Shown here one piece after another: positions 37,083 to 45,507 of a stretch of 64,000 bases of DNA. The DNA comes from Hahella sp. CCB-MM4 (GTDB taxonomy: Bacteria; Pseudomonadota; Gammaproteobacteria; Pseudomonadales; Oleiphilaceae): NCBI RefSeq assembly GCF_002260525.1, contig NZ_MRYI01000001.1:372001-436000 (forward strand), in the 5' to 3' direction. The translations under genes were made by a program, and so were the position numbers. Positions within the stretch are counted from its first letter, which is position 1. The number at the start of each line of letters is the position of its first letter. The notes beneath the pieces are model-generated. The model was not told the DNA's origin. It did not search any database and saw only the letters and a program-made list of their open reading frames with translations.

Positions 37083-37949
37083 TTGACGACAAACACCATC
37101 CATGGCCGACAGACAGGCTTTGTAAATTCCTGGGCGGCACTGGCCATATTAATCGCCGGTTTGATTTTGACCGGTTCAGCCACCTATCTGGTCACCAGGA
37201 ATAACCACAGCCAAGCCTATGCCTCATTCATCCGGGAAGCCGGCTCCCTGCAGCGGCAACTTGAGCGGGAAATGGAATCGGCACGCTTTCATGCCCAACT
37301 CGCTTCCGAACTTATACGGGCAGAATCCGACACCATCGGCACTTTGATTCAGGGCGCTAAAGAAATCAGCAGCATCGAAATACTGCAGACTTCCCCCCTT
37401 GGCCCGATCGCGATTTCTCTGCCTGAGACACTGGCCCGCCTGGAACCACGGTACAGCTATCTCGAAGAAGACCAGGCTCAGGACACCCTGTTACGGATCC
37501 TGGCAAATCACAACCCCCAGATGCTATCCCCACAACATAGCAAGCAGTCGCTTCAGGCTGGTCAGGCGGAGACCATCTACCTGATTCCAAGAAAAGACAC
37601 CATTTATGCCGTCTCCATCGACCTGGGAGTTCTATTACAGAATTTCCAGACCCAGGCGCAGCTGCGTGGTCTGTCCGTTTCTATTTACGATCTGGGACGA
37701 TTTTCCAGTGACCCTTTTATCACCTTGAATCCGGAGCCTCCAAACCAAACCAATCTGTTGGCCGAAGACCGTCGATGGCAATATCAGAACACGGTTACAT
37801 TGCCGGATATGGACTGGATGCTGAGAATGGCCCCAACAATGACCTTCCAAAACCGTTTTGACAGCCATATGGCGCTATTGGTTTTTGTAGCAGGAACTCT
37901 CGTGAGTGCACTGCTGGCATTGCTGGCCAGCGTGATGAAAAGGAGATAG
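37083..37949 (+). CDS. Membrane protein with CHASE-like extracytoplasmic sensor region and no output domain
   Basis: A 288-residue protein with an N-terminal helix (about 17-38), a long extracytoplasmic region (about 40-260) and a C-terminal helix (about 263-284) ending in MKRR. The layout and the long helix after TM1 (FIREAGSLQRQLEREMESAR) recall CHASE sensor domains that normally precede kinases or cyclases. Here no such domain follows in frame or in the next gene. The start is TTG, with weak ribosome binding signal. The family call is tentative. Confidence 0.55.
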   Translation: MTTNTIHGRQTGFVNSWAALAILIAGLILTGSATYLVTRNNHSQAYASFIREAGSLQRQLEREMESARFHAQLASELIRAESDTIGTLIQGAKEISSIEILQTSPLGPIAISLPETLARLEPRYSYLEEDQAQDTLLRILANHNPQMLSPQHSKQSLQAGQAETIYLIPRKDTIYAVSIDLGVLLQNFQTQAQLRGLSVSIYDLGRFSSDPFITLNPEPPNQTNLLAEDRRWQYQNTVTLPDMDWMLRMAPTMTFQNRFDSHMALLVFVAGTLVSALLALLASVMKRR

Positions 37950-38070
37950 AAGACATTGATAACAATGTCATGGAAGAATCTATCTATCCCTGTTCAGAAG
38001 CTAGATTCTATTTAGAAAATAGATCTTAATAGAGGTTAGCTCTTATGTAGAAATTGCCTCTGTTTAAAGA

Positions 38071-39105
38071 CTATTCTTTTTTCAAAGACTGATTTGTGGT
38101 GACGGACTGTTTTTGATTCCTGAACTGGGCGGGGCTTTCACCAGTCCAACGTTTGAAGGCCCTACTGAAAGCACTTAATTCTGAGAACCCCAACAGAAAG
38201 GCTATTTCGCTCAACGAATACTTTTTCTTTTGCAGATAATCCAGCGCCTTTTCTTTCCTGACCTGCTCCACCAACTCCTGAAAAGAATTATTTTCCTGTT
38301 TCAGTTTCCTATACAGGGTATGCCGTGACATGTTCAGCTTCTCTGCCACCCTTCCAGCATCTATATCCCCCCGTGACAGACGCCGCGCGACGATTCCTTT
38401 GACTTTATGGCTGACTGAACGGCGCAGAGACATTTTCTGTAACAGGGCTTCCACTTGGCGGGTAAGTGCCTGATGCAGATAAGGGTTCCGGTGAGGCAAT
38501 TCAAATTCAAGAAAATCAGCATGGAAGGCCATATAGCAATAGGGCTGATCAAAATTCACCTCACATTGGAAAATCCGCTCATATTCCTCTTTGTATTCCG
38601 GAGCGGAGTGAGAAAAACCAACCCGAGTCAGATAAATTTTTTCACTCACATATTTCCGGGCTCGGGTAACCGCCAGGGCTAGCAGTCTCTCCATGTTGGA
38701 TGCGTGATACAGACCATCATCACAGTAATACTCGATAATGGCCTCATCTCCCTCGACCCGTACTTTGGTAATTACCCCTTCATTCACCAGAGCCGACAGT
38801 CGTTCATACTGCTGCAGCGCCTGACCCAGGGTACGGTTATTGAACACAATATGTCCGATAACGCCCATTCGGCTGGAATCAACACACTCTCCCACATGAA
38901 GCCCCACCGCCGGGTTTTCCAGCTTCTGTCGAGCCGCATCCCACAGGCGGTTAAAGGATTCCAGGCTGATCCGGGTATCCTGTTCATCCAGCAAGGCGGG
39001 ATCGATCCCTTCGGCACGCAAAATTGACTCCATCTGAACTTCGCGCTCAGACAGCCAATGGCATAGTGCTTTAACAGAGGATCCGGAGACTGTCGGTTGA
39101 TCCAT
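38071..39105 (-). CDS. AraC-family transcriptional regulator
   Basis: A 344-residue regulator. Residues about 1-190 resemble the arabinose-binding-like N-terminal domain of OruR/ArgR-type AraC proteins. The two-helix-turn-helix C-terminal DNA-binding region lies at about 240-330, with VAEKLNMSRHTLYRKLKQEN and EIAFLLGFSELSAFSRAFKRWTG near 305. No target gene is adjacent: both neighbours are unrelated and separated by wide gaps. The inducer is unknown. Confidence 0.9.
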   Translation of the reverse strand: MDQPTVSGSSVKALCHWLSEREVQMESILRAEGIDPALLDEQDTRISLESFNRLWDAARQKLENPAVGLHVGECVDSSRMGVIGHIVFNNRTLGQALQQYERLSALVNEGVITKVRVEGDEAIIEYYCDDGLYHASNMERLLALAVTRARKYVSEKIYLTRVGFSHSAPEYKEEYERIFQCEVNFDQPYCYMAFHADFLEFELPHRNPYLHQALTRQVEALLQKMSLRRSVSHKVKGIVARRLSRGDIDAGRVAEKLNMSRHTLYRKLKQENNSFQELVEQVRKEKALDYLQKKKYSLSEIAFLLGFSELSAFSRAFKRWTGESPAQFRNQKQSVTTNQSLKKE

Positions 39106-39629
39106 ATATTATCGGACTCGATTTACTACACAGGGCACCAGATTACTGATGCCCTAAATTCTTGTTATAGGAACTATTTTGTCAGCAGTATTTTGTAATA
39201 AGTGCTATCCCGGCAAACGAGAAGCCACACGAATTTATATCCGCAAAGGCTCCTGGACGAATTTGGTACTGCTGAAATCGCAGGATTTTTTCAACCTTGA
39301 TGCCTGCTTCCGTACTTTAGCTGCTTATTGTTCTTTAACAGTTATTCGTACATTAACTATAGCTTGCTGTATCAGAGAGGGTAAGTCATCAATTATTCAC
39401 CTTAATGACAGGTTGTCAGAATGCCAGACGTCTTTATATGCCATATGGACTAGAACCTTCACAACGATGACCAAAGATTGCAACAGATTGTCAAAACCTT
39501 AACACAGGAGGTCAAGCCCGTTTCATCAGGTAGGACTAGAATTTAAATCGTAAGCAGTGACCTTCTACTGTTTAGGCTTTCCAAGGTCCTTGATTTTTTC
39601 AGACCTTTTATTTAATGGGAGCAACTCAC
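39106..39629. other. Intergenic region upstream of the small ORF
   Basis: About 520 bases, AT-rich. A 107-codon frame at 39179-39502 has no family features and no convincing start signal, so it is not called. No repeats or hairpins were recognised apart from the terminator further downstream. Confidence 0.5.
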
Positions 39630-39731
39630 ATGTATGATGACGAATGGAAAGTATGTGTTCCAAACGATGAACAGGAACAAGCCAATATTCTTGCGTTGTG
39701 CGAGTACCTGGACAGCATCTACTACTGTTGA
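39630..39731 (+). CDS. Small ORF of 33 codons, unknown
   Basis: A 33-residue acidic product (MYDDEWKVCVPNDEQEQANI...), with GGGAG about nine bases before the ATG. It ends with three aromatic residues and Cys (SIYYC). A strong rho-independent terminator begins 42 bp after the stop. The ORF-plus-terminator layout suggests a real small transcript, either a small protein or an sRNA. No homologue is recognised. Confidence 0.45.
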   Translation: MYDDEWKVCVPNDEQEQANILALCEYLDSIYYC

Positions 39732-39772
39732 CGAGATCCCTTAATACTCCAGCCTGATGAAAGTGCACATTA

Positions 39773-39798
39773 CCGCGTTTTTTAACGCGGTTTTTTTT
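39773..39798 (+). terminator. Rho-independent terminator
   Basis: CCGCGTT and AACGCGG pair with a 4-base T loop, followed by eight T. On the plus strand it ends the small ORF transcript. Confidence 0.9.
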
Positions 39799-39938
39799 GC
39801 CTCCTCGAAACTGTTCCAAAATATTCCGTTCAATTAAATCGCCTTAATGCCGGCGAATGATGCTTGCCAATAATAGCCTGCATGGCAAACTTGTCTGCCA
39901 TATATCGAGTTATCCAAGCTGATTCAAGGAGACACTTC

Positions 39939-40619
39939 ATGCTCATCAGGATTGCATTGCTTCTGCTCGTCACCAGTTTTGCCTGGGCCGACGACGTCCA
40001 AGTCCACTACAACCGTATTAACCTCAGTGCTAACGCCACAGGTGAGTTGGCTAATGATACCTTGACGGTGGAACTATACGCCCATGCCCAGGAAAAGGAT
40101 TCCACAACCGCCTCTCGCCAGGTGAATGACGCCATGACCTGGGCATTGAAAAAAGCCAACAAGGTCGAAGGGGTTAAAGTCCAGACACTTGGCTATCGCA
40201 CCAATCCTGTTTACCGGGATCAGCGCATTGTCGCCTGGAAGGTGGAGCAACAGCTACAACTGGAAAGCCAAAACATTGAAGCTCTGGCCAGCCTGACCGG
40301 CGAACTCCAGGAAAAGCTCTCCGTCAGCTCAATGAACTATGATGCATCGGATGATCTGCGTAACGAAAAGGAAAACGAGCTGATCGTAGAAGCACTGGGA
40401 GCCTTCAATAAGCGGGCGGATATTGTTTCCCAAACATTGAAGTCTGATTCCTACAAGATCACTAACATTAACATCTCAACCAACCAGGAGCCGTTCTACC
40501 CACGTATGAATCAGGCTCGCGGCGCAATGATGTCCATGGAAGCTGCACCTGCAGCCGTTGAGGCAGGCACTCAAACGGTGACTGTCACCGTCAGTGGAGA
40601 AGTCGAGTTACAGAAGTAA
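39939..40619 (+). CDS. SIMPL-domain periplasmic protein
   Basis: A 226-residue exported protein with a signal peptide (MLIRIALLLLVTSFAWA, cleaved before DD). The rest is SIMPL-like: VHYNRINLSANATGELAND, LTVELYAHAQEKDS, a repeat-like VQTLGYRTNPVYRD, and ending TVTVTVSGEVELQK. The ATG at 39939 follows AAGGAG; an earlier in-frame Met would not give a signal peptide. SIMPL proteins are known for signalling or oligomeric roles, but the function in this organism is unknown. Confidence 0.8.
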   Translation: MLIRIALLLLVTSFAWADDVQVHYNRINLSANATGELANDTLTVELYAHAQEKDSTTASRQVNDAMTWALKKANKVEGVKVQTLGYRTNPVYRDQRIVAWKVEQQLQLESQNIEALASLTGELQEKLSVSSMNYDASDDLRNEKENELIVEALGAFNKRADIVSQTLKSDSYKITNINISTNQEPFYPRMNQARGAMMSMEAAPAAVEAGTQTVTVTVSGEVELQK

Positions 40620-40643
40620 AAGGATTGATGTAAACCCTCGGCG

Positions 40644-40688
40644 GGCTCAATGCGACCTGATGTTGATATTCAATGATCAGATTGAGCC
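40644..40688. repeat. REP-like inverted element
   Basis: GGCTCAAT and ATTGAGCC frame about 30 bases and sit next to TGTCGAAA, which gives TTCGACAGGCTCAAT on the minus strand. That motif recurs in dispersed repeats of many proteobacteria. It lies between the SIMPL gene and the folE 3' end. Only one copy is seen in the window. Confidence 0.4.
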
Positions 40689-40749
40689 TGTCGAAACCAC
40701 AGCAACCTACGTGGAACCATGGCTTTCAACAGGCTAAAGAGGGGCTTGC

Positions 40750-41316
40750 TTATAAACCAGCACTTCCCTTGGCAAGATTCAAAAACTCAGCCCGGGTGGA
40801 TATATCATTACGCATACTACCCAGCATGACGGATGACACCATGGAAGAGTTCTGCTTTTCCACACCTCTCATCATCATACACATGTGACGAGCCTCGATA
40901 ATCACCCCAACACCGCGGGCATTGGTGACCGATTGCACCGCTTCAGCGATCTGCTTGGTCAGATTTTCCTGAATCTGCATACGACGAGCATACATATCCA
41001 CGATACGGGCAAACTTGGAAAGACCCAACACCCTGCCTCTGGGCAGGTAGGCAATGTGGCAGCGGCCGATAAACGGCAACATGTGATGTTCACACATGGA
41101 GTACAGCTCGATGTCCTTCACCATCACCATCTCGTCTGTATCGGACTCAAATACTGCCCCGTTTACAATCGTTTCCAGATCCTGATCATAGCCCTTACAG
41201 AGAAACTGCATAGCTTTGGCAGCGCGCATCGGCGTGTCGACCAACCCTTCCCGGTTGGCATCTTCGCCCAGACCTTCAATAATGGCCCGGTAATGTTCAG
41301 CCAATTTATCTAACAT
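40750..41316 (-). CDS. folE: GTP cyclohydrolase I, type FolE
   Basis: A 188-residue enzyme for the first step of tetrahydrofolate/monapterin synthesis (GTP to dihydroneopterin triphosphate). Zinc and catalytic residues appear in [13 protein letters not shown] near residue 73 and [12 protein letters not shown] near residue 142. Length is normal for bacterial FolE. It is 13 bp from folM on the same strand, an arrangement seen for tetrahydromonapterin synthesis in pseudomonads. Another folE could be present elsewhere. Confidence 0.95.
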   Translation of the reverse strand: MLDKLAEHYRAIIEGLGEDANREGLVDTPMRAAKAMQFLCKGYDQDLETIVNGAVFESDTDEMVMVKDIELYSMCEHHMLPFIGRCHIAYLPRGRVLGLSKFARIVDMYARRMQIQENLTKQIAEAVQSVTNARGVGVIIEARHMCMMMRGVEKQNSSMVSSVMLGSMRNDISTRAEFLNLAKGSAGL

Positions 41317-41329
41317 CGAATTTCCTCAA

Positions 41330-42076
41330 CTAACGAATGTGGCGACCGCCATCCAAATTGATTTCACGCCCGGTCATATAGGCGTTGTCCATTAAAAAGC
41401 ATAAAGCCTGATACACAACATCAGGCCCTGGCTCTACGCCCATGACTGATTTCTTCAGGGTCTTTTGTCGGTATTCTTCCGAGTCGCCTTCATTGAACAT
41501 CAACAATGAAGGAGCAATGGTATTCACTTTGATCTCCGGGGAAAAGCGTTTCGCAAAAGATCGGCTCATATTCGCCATTCCGGCCTTGGAAGCGGCGTAG
41601 GCAATATGATTGTCACTCCCTTTTTCCACAACATAATCGGTGATGTGGATAATATCCGACCAGGGTAAACGCCCCTGAAGTAGAAGCTCCCGGCACCTCA
41701 TATTCAGCAGATACGGCGCCATCATGTGAATCTGCATCATATCCTGCATGACAGAAGCATAATCGGTATTCTCTTCCCGATCCGGCAACCAGGCTGAGGC
41801 ATTGTGAATCAGGGCACGCAATGGGCCGACCTCATCCCGAATACGTGTTGCCAGCTGTTCCACAGAATCCGGGCTGGACAGATCCGCTTGAAGGCAAATA
41901 ACGCCTTGCTCCCGCAATTCGTTTATCACAGGTCGCTCGGTATGGTAGGTCATTGCCACCTGCTCGCCTTGCTCCAGCAAACGGCGCAGACAATGCAGTC
42001 CGACTCGCTGTCCGGCACCGGTAATCAGTATCCGGCCCTCCCGGGTCCATTTTTCCTTTGTATTATCTTGTATCAT
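41330..42076 (-). CDS. folM: Dihydromonapterin reductase FolM (short-chain dehydrogenase)
   Basis: A short-chain dehydrogenase. The TGAGQRVG signature (TGxxxRxG) marks the FolM/PTR1 group, which reduces dihydromonapterin or dihydrofolate. The catalytic YxxxK is YAASKAG. The ATG at 42076 has AGGG upstream and gives 248 residues. An in-frame ATG at 42109 is also possible with 11 more residues. Adjacent folE (13 bp downstream) supports a role in pterin cofactor synthesis. The gene next upstream, rlmJ, is only 31 bp away on the same strand. Confidence 0.85.
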   Translation of the reverse strand: MIQDNTKEKWTREGRILITGAGQRVGLHCLRRLLEQGEQVAMTYHTERPVINELREQGVICLQADLSSPDSVEQLATRIRDEVGPLRALIHNASAWLPDREENTDYASVMQDMMQIHMMAPYLLNMRCRELLLQGRLPWSDIIHITDYVVEKGSDNHIAYAASKAGMANMSRSFAKRFSPEIKVNTIAPSLLMFNEGDSEEYRQKTLKKSVMGVEPGPDVVYQALCFLMDNAYMTGREINLDGGRHIR

Positions 42077-42139
42077 ATTCCCTACTACATATTGGTTTGC
42101 GGCATGCATGAGCCTAAGCTGACGATCAGCGCATTGTAA

Positions 42140-43051
42140 TCAGGTGCTTTTTTCAGGCTTTAGCCAATCTACTGCCACTGACTGCTGGTCATCCAGCTGA
42201 AGGCTGTTTACCAGGTATGACCAGCCCGATGTGATCGCCAGATCAACTTTCCAGGGCGGATTCAATATCAACATTCCGCTCCCTACCATCCCTTTATTGG
42301 CTTCTTTTTTACGTATCTCACTTTTTCTACGTATCTCACTACGCAGAACATTGTCCAAAGCGCTCTCGCGGACTCCTTTCAGCAGGGTTTGGTGGCGTTC
42401 ATCAGTCAACACCGGATACCAGATCGCTACCGTGGCGCCCGCCCAGCGTTTATGCAATTTTTCCAGATAAGCCGGGATGCGTTGATAATCCTGCTTCAAC
42501 TCATAGCTGGGGTCAATCAGCACCAGGCCTCGTTTTTCAGGAGGCGGGACCATCGCAAAAACCCCTTCGAAGCCATCGCGGAAATGCAGGTGGACATTAT
42601 CATATTTGTGAAAGTGTTTTTTGAGATGCTCAATTTCCTGAGGATGCAACTCACAGAGCACTTCTCTATCATTCTGACGCATCAATCTTCTGGCAAACTC
42701 AGGGGAGCCCGGATACATATGAATCTCCCGGGCATACGAGACATCTTCCGTCACGGTCCTGAGATTGCTCTGTACGATCCTAAGATAGCTCTGCACGATT
42801 CTAAGATAGCTCTGCACACTTTCCGGTGCGCTCCCGGAGGTTTCCAACAGCCGGGCCACTCCTTCACGCCATTCAGCGGTTTTCATCGCCATCGCTGAAT
42901 CAAGTGAATAAATTCCCCGGCCGGCGTGAGTATCCAGATAACACCAGGGCTTGTCCTTCCGGCTCAACGCCTCCAGCAGCAACACCAACAACCAGTGTTT
43001 ATGGACATCGGCAAAATTACCGGCATGGTAAGCGTGCTGGTAGCTCAGCAT
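42140..43051 (-). CDS. rlmJ: 23S rRNA (adenine2030-N6)-methyltransferase RlmJ
   Basis: SAM-dependent methyltransferase that modifies A2030 of 23S rRNA. The start MLSYQHAYHAGNFADVHKH is the RlmJ hallmark, followed by CYLDTHAGRGIYSL (SAM site) and LIDPSYE near residue 188, the variant of the DPPY catalytic motif. The 303-residue length includes two local tandem duplications: three copies of an SYLRIVQ-like heptad near residue 80 and two copies of RSEIRR/KSEIRK near 240. Both keep frame. It diverges from cbpA. Confidence 0.92.
   Translation of the reverse strand: MLSYQHAYHAGNFADVHKHWLLVLLLEALSRKDKPWCYLDTHAGRGIYSLDSAMAMKTAEWREGVARLLETSGSAPESVQSYLRIVQSYLRIVQSNLRTVTEDVSYAREIHMYPGSPEFARRLMRQNDREVLCELHPQEIEHLKKHFHKYDNVHLHFRDGFEGVFAMVPPPEKRGLVLIDPSYELKQDYQRIPAYLEKLHKRWAGATVAIWYPVLTDERHQTLLKGVRESALDNVLRSEIRRKSEIRKKEANKGMVGSGMLILNPPWKVDLAITSGWSYLVNSLQLDDQQSVAVDWLKPEKST
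42304..42339. repeat. In-frame 18-bp tandem duplication in rlmJ
   Basis: Two 18-bp units (42304-42321 and 42322-42339) share TACGTATCTCAC and differ at two positions. They encode SEIR-type hexapeptides in RlmJ. Confidence 0.9.
42755..42817. repeat. In-frame 21-bp tandem repeat in rlmJ
   Basis: Three 21-bp units (42755-42775, 42776-42796, 42797-42817), the last two differing at one base. They encode repeated heptads in RlmJ and preserve frame. Confidence 0.9.
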
Positions 43052-43270
43052 ATAACGTACACCCTGCGATGAAGTCGTTTAACAATAAGGATTCAATAAA
43101 GAGCGACATTGTAGGGGCTGCCTGGGAGGATCACCAGTCAAAACCCGGGATATCAGATCAGACTTGAAAAGTCCGGGATCGCCAATATATCTGATTCATA
43201 GCAATTTTCCTGCGGGGACAGCCGCTATAGTGATATACGGCATCCAACCTTATCAGAGGGCCAAGATCAG

Positions 43271-44239
43271 ATGGAGTATAAAGATTACTACAAGATTCTC
43301 GGCGTCAAAGAGTCTGCCAGCGCTGAGGAAATTAAAAAGTCTTACCGAAAACTTGCGCGCAAGTATCATCCGGATGTGAGCAAAGAAACGGATGCCGAAA
43401 CCAGATTCAAAGAGCTTGGGGAGGCTTATGAAGTTTTAAAGGACCCCGAAAAGCGCGCCGAATACGATCAACTCCGAAAAATGGGCGCTTTCAGCCGCGA
43501 TGGTAACTTCCAGCCACCGCCAGGATGGGAGTCCGCCTCCCACTTTTCATCCGGGGGGTTCACGGACGCAGACCCACAGCATTTCAGCGATTTCTTTGAA
43601 GCCATTTTCGGACACAGTGGCACAGCTCATCGGCGTTATAGCCATGGGGGACGCCAATATGGGTTCCAGATGCGAGGCGATGACATTCATCATAAGCTGC
43701 CACTGTTTCTGGAAGAAGCCTATAGCGGCGGGAGCAAGCAAATCACTGTAAATATTCCCGAAGTGGATGAGCGCGGGATGATCTCCCACAAACGCAAAAC
43801 CCTGAATGTTAAGATTCCTGCCGGAATGACCTCTGGTCAACATATCCGCCTGCGAGGCCAAGGCGCTCCTGGTATCGGAGGAGCTGAAAACGGGGACCTC
43901 TTCCTGGAAATTGAATTGGCTCCACACCCGGTATTCAGTGTCCAGGGAAGCGATATATTGATCTCGCTTCCAATTACTCCCTGGGAAGCCGCGCTGGGAG
44001 CACAGGTGGTAGTGCCGACATTATCAGGTAAAGTAAACCTGAAGATTCCCAAGGGGGCAGTCCAGGGGCAAAAACTCAGACTGAAGGGCAAAGGTCTGAA
44101 GGGAACAGCTCAGGGGGATCAAATTGTCATTCTGCAAATTGCCGTTCCTCCCAAACACTCCAAAGAGGCAGAGGATCTGTACGCCAAGCTGGCAGAGCAT
44201 GAGAAAAGCTATAACCCAAGAGAGAAAATGGGAGTCTGA
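43271..44239 (+). CDS. cbpA: Curved DNA-binding protein CbpA (DnaJ-like co-chaperone)
   Basis: A 322-residue type II J protein that stimulates DnaK and binds DNA. The J domain is at residues 1-70 with HPD in KYHPDVS. A Gly/Phe-rich stretch follows (about 75-130), then two C-terminal beta-sandwich domains (LKIPKGAVQGQKLRLKGKGL near 255). The gene ends 3 bp before cbpM, its inhibitor, and diverges from rlmJ. Confidence 0.95.
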   Translation: MEYKDYYKILGVKESASAEEIKKSYRKLARKYHPDVSKETDAETRFKELGEAYEVLKDPEKRAEYDQLRKMGAFSRDGNFQPPPGWESASHFSSGGFTDADPQHFSDFFEAIFGHSGTAHRRYSHGGRQYGFQMRGDDIHHKLPLFLEEAYSGGSKQITVNIPEVDERGMISHKRKTLNVKIPAGMTSGQHIRLRGQGAPGIGGAENGDLFLEIELAPHPVFSVQGSDILISLPITPWEAALGAQVVVPTLSGKVNLKIPKGAVQGQKLRLKGKGLKGTAQGDQIVILQIAVPPKHSKEAEDLYAKLAEHEKSYNPREKMGV

Positions 44240-44242
44240 GAC

Positions 44243-44557
44243 ATGGCCCGGGAAATAAAAATTGATGTGACCTACTCATTCACCCTAGGTGAGCTCAGCG
44301 ACCGTGCGGGCGTCAGTCCCGACTTTATACTTGAGCTGGTGGATTTGGGAGTATTGGAGCCGACACGAAAAGATAAAGTACTCATCTTTGAATCTCGCTC
44401 CCTGGCCCGTCTACAGCGCGCCAGACGCCTGCAAAGAGATTTGGACGTTAACCTGCCGGGAATCGCCATGTGCCTGGACTTACTGGATGAAATCAAGCAA
44501 CTAAGATGGGAGATTGACAATCTACGCCGTCTACACAAATCAGAATTTGAGGAATAA
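44243..44557 (+). CDS. cbpM: Chaperone modulatory protein CbpM
   Basis: A 104-residue MerR-like helix-turn-helix protein that inhibits CbpA. Visible are FTLGELSDRAGVSPDFILEL near the N-terminus, LESRSLARLQRARRLQRDL-type helices, and a C-terminal coiled coil. The 3-bp spacing from cbpA supports co-translation. Confidence 0.92.
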   Translation: MAREIKIDVTYSFTLGELSDRAGVSPDFILELVDLGVLEPTRKDKVLIFESRSLARLQRARRLQRDLDVNLPGIAMCLDLLDEIKQLRWEIDNLRRLHKSEFEE

Positions 44558-44721
44558 TGATCAAAAATTGCGTCGATCAGGCAGAAAATACGCTCAACTA
44601 AACGAAAGTTTATAGGCATAGCCCCATATTTTTCGTAGAATCCCCCGCTTTTTTCAGGGGCGAATCCCTCGTCCCCATCCCGGTATCTACCGACATCAAT
44701 AGTTGTACTAAGGTTAATCAA

Positions 44722-45336
44722 ATGAAGAAGTACCTTTCTCTTGCCTCTTTGGCTCTCCTCACACCTTTTGTGTATGCAGACGACACAAATACCCAAGCAG
44801 CTCCTGAAGCCTTCAAGCCGCACCCTTACGTGGAAGCCACTATTGGCTCCGCGACGGCTATTGACGGTTGCGACGATATCGATAACGACATCTGCGACGA
44901 TAAAGACACCGGTTTGCGTCTGGCGTTTGGCTACCAACTGAATCGTCAGGGCTTTGTCGAGTTCGGTTTCATTAACTTTGGCGAAACCAGCTACGACTTA
45001 AGAGAAATTCTGTCCGCAGACGTTACGGCAAAAGCAGAAGTAACAGCACTGTATGGTATGGGCGGCCTGATACTCCCAACACAGTACGCTGAATTCTATG
45101 GCAAGGCTGGATTTGCTCTGACCCAGGTAGATATCTCTGCCTCTGGACCTGGCGGAACCTATAGTGTTGATGGTACCGGTTTCTCAGCCATGGGTAGCGC
45201 TGGCGTACACGTTCCACTGACCAAAAATCTCGGTCTGGTTGGGCAAATGGACTACGTATTGGATGCCGGGGATGAAGATAAAACCGGAACCTCTGATATG
45301 TTCCTGATCAGCGCAGGCGCTCGTCTGAGCTTCTAA
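44722..45336 (+). CDS. Outer-membrane beta-barrel protein
   Basis: A 204-residue protein with signal peptide (MKKYLSLASLALLTPFVYA) and a mature chain rich in alternating hydrophobic strands, starting with HPYVEATIGSATAIDG and ending in SAGARLSF, with a terminal Phe as in outer-membrane barrels. The layout suggests an 8-stranded OmpA/OmpX-like barrel. A Cys pair (CDDIDNDICDD) lies in the first extracellular loop region. No partner genes; a perfect hairpin follows. Function unknown. Confidence 0.75.
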   Translation: MKKYLSLASLALLTPFVYADDTNTQAAPEAFKPHPYVEATIGSATAIDGCDDIDNDICDDKDTGLRLAFGYQLNRQGFVEFGFINFGETSYDLREILSADVTAKAEVTALYGMGGLILPTQYAEFYGKAGFALTQVDISASGPGGTYSVDGTGFSAMGSAGVHVPLTKNLGLVGQMDYVLDAGDEDKTGTSDMFLISAGARLSF

Positions 45337-45346
45337 TGTACATACC

Positions 45347-45377
45347 GAATCACTCGGTTCTTTGCGCCGAGTGATTC
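45347..45377 (+). terminator. Perfect 11-bp hairpin after the barrel gene
   Basis: GAATCACTCGG and CCGAGTGATTC pair with a 9-base loop, about 10 bp after the stop codon, with a mixed pyrimidine tract after. It is a probable terminator, although the U-run is weak. Confidence 0.65.
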
Positions 45378-45507
45378 TCTCATTCCCCTGCCGCCGGTTA
45401 CCCCCTCTCCCGAAGTTACCTTCGACCTTTATCAACTGTTCCAATATCTCAATTAGCTGTTAATCTAGAGCGCTATCTTTTCTATTCATTGCCGCAAGGA
45501 ACCTTTG

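Noticed and set aside
39179-39502. 107-codon plus-strand frame
   Set aside because: No recognisable domain, poor start region and AT-rich composition.
44272-44937. 221-codon minus-strand frame
   Set aside because: Antisense to cbpM and the start of the barrel gene, both well supported.
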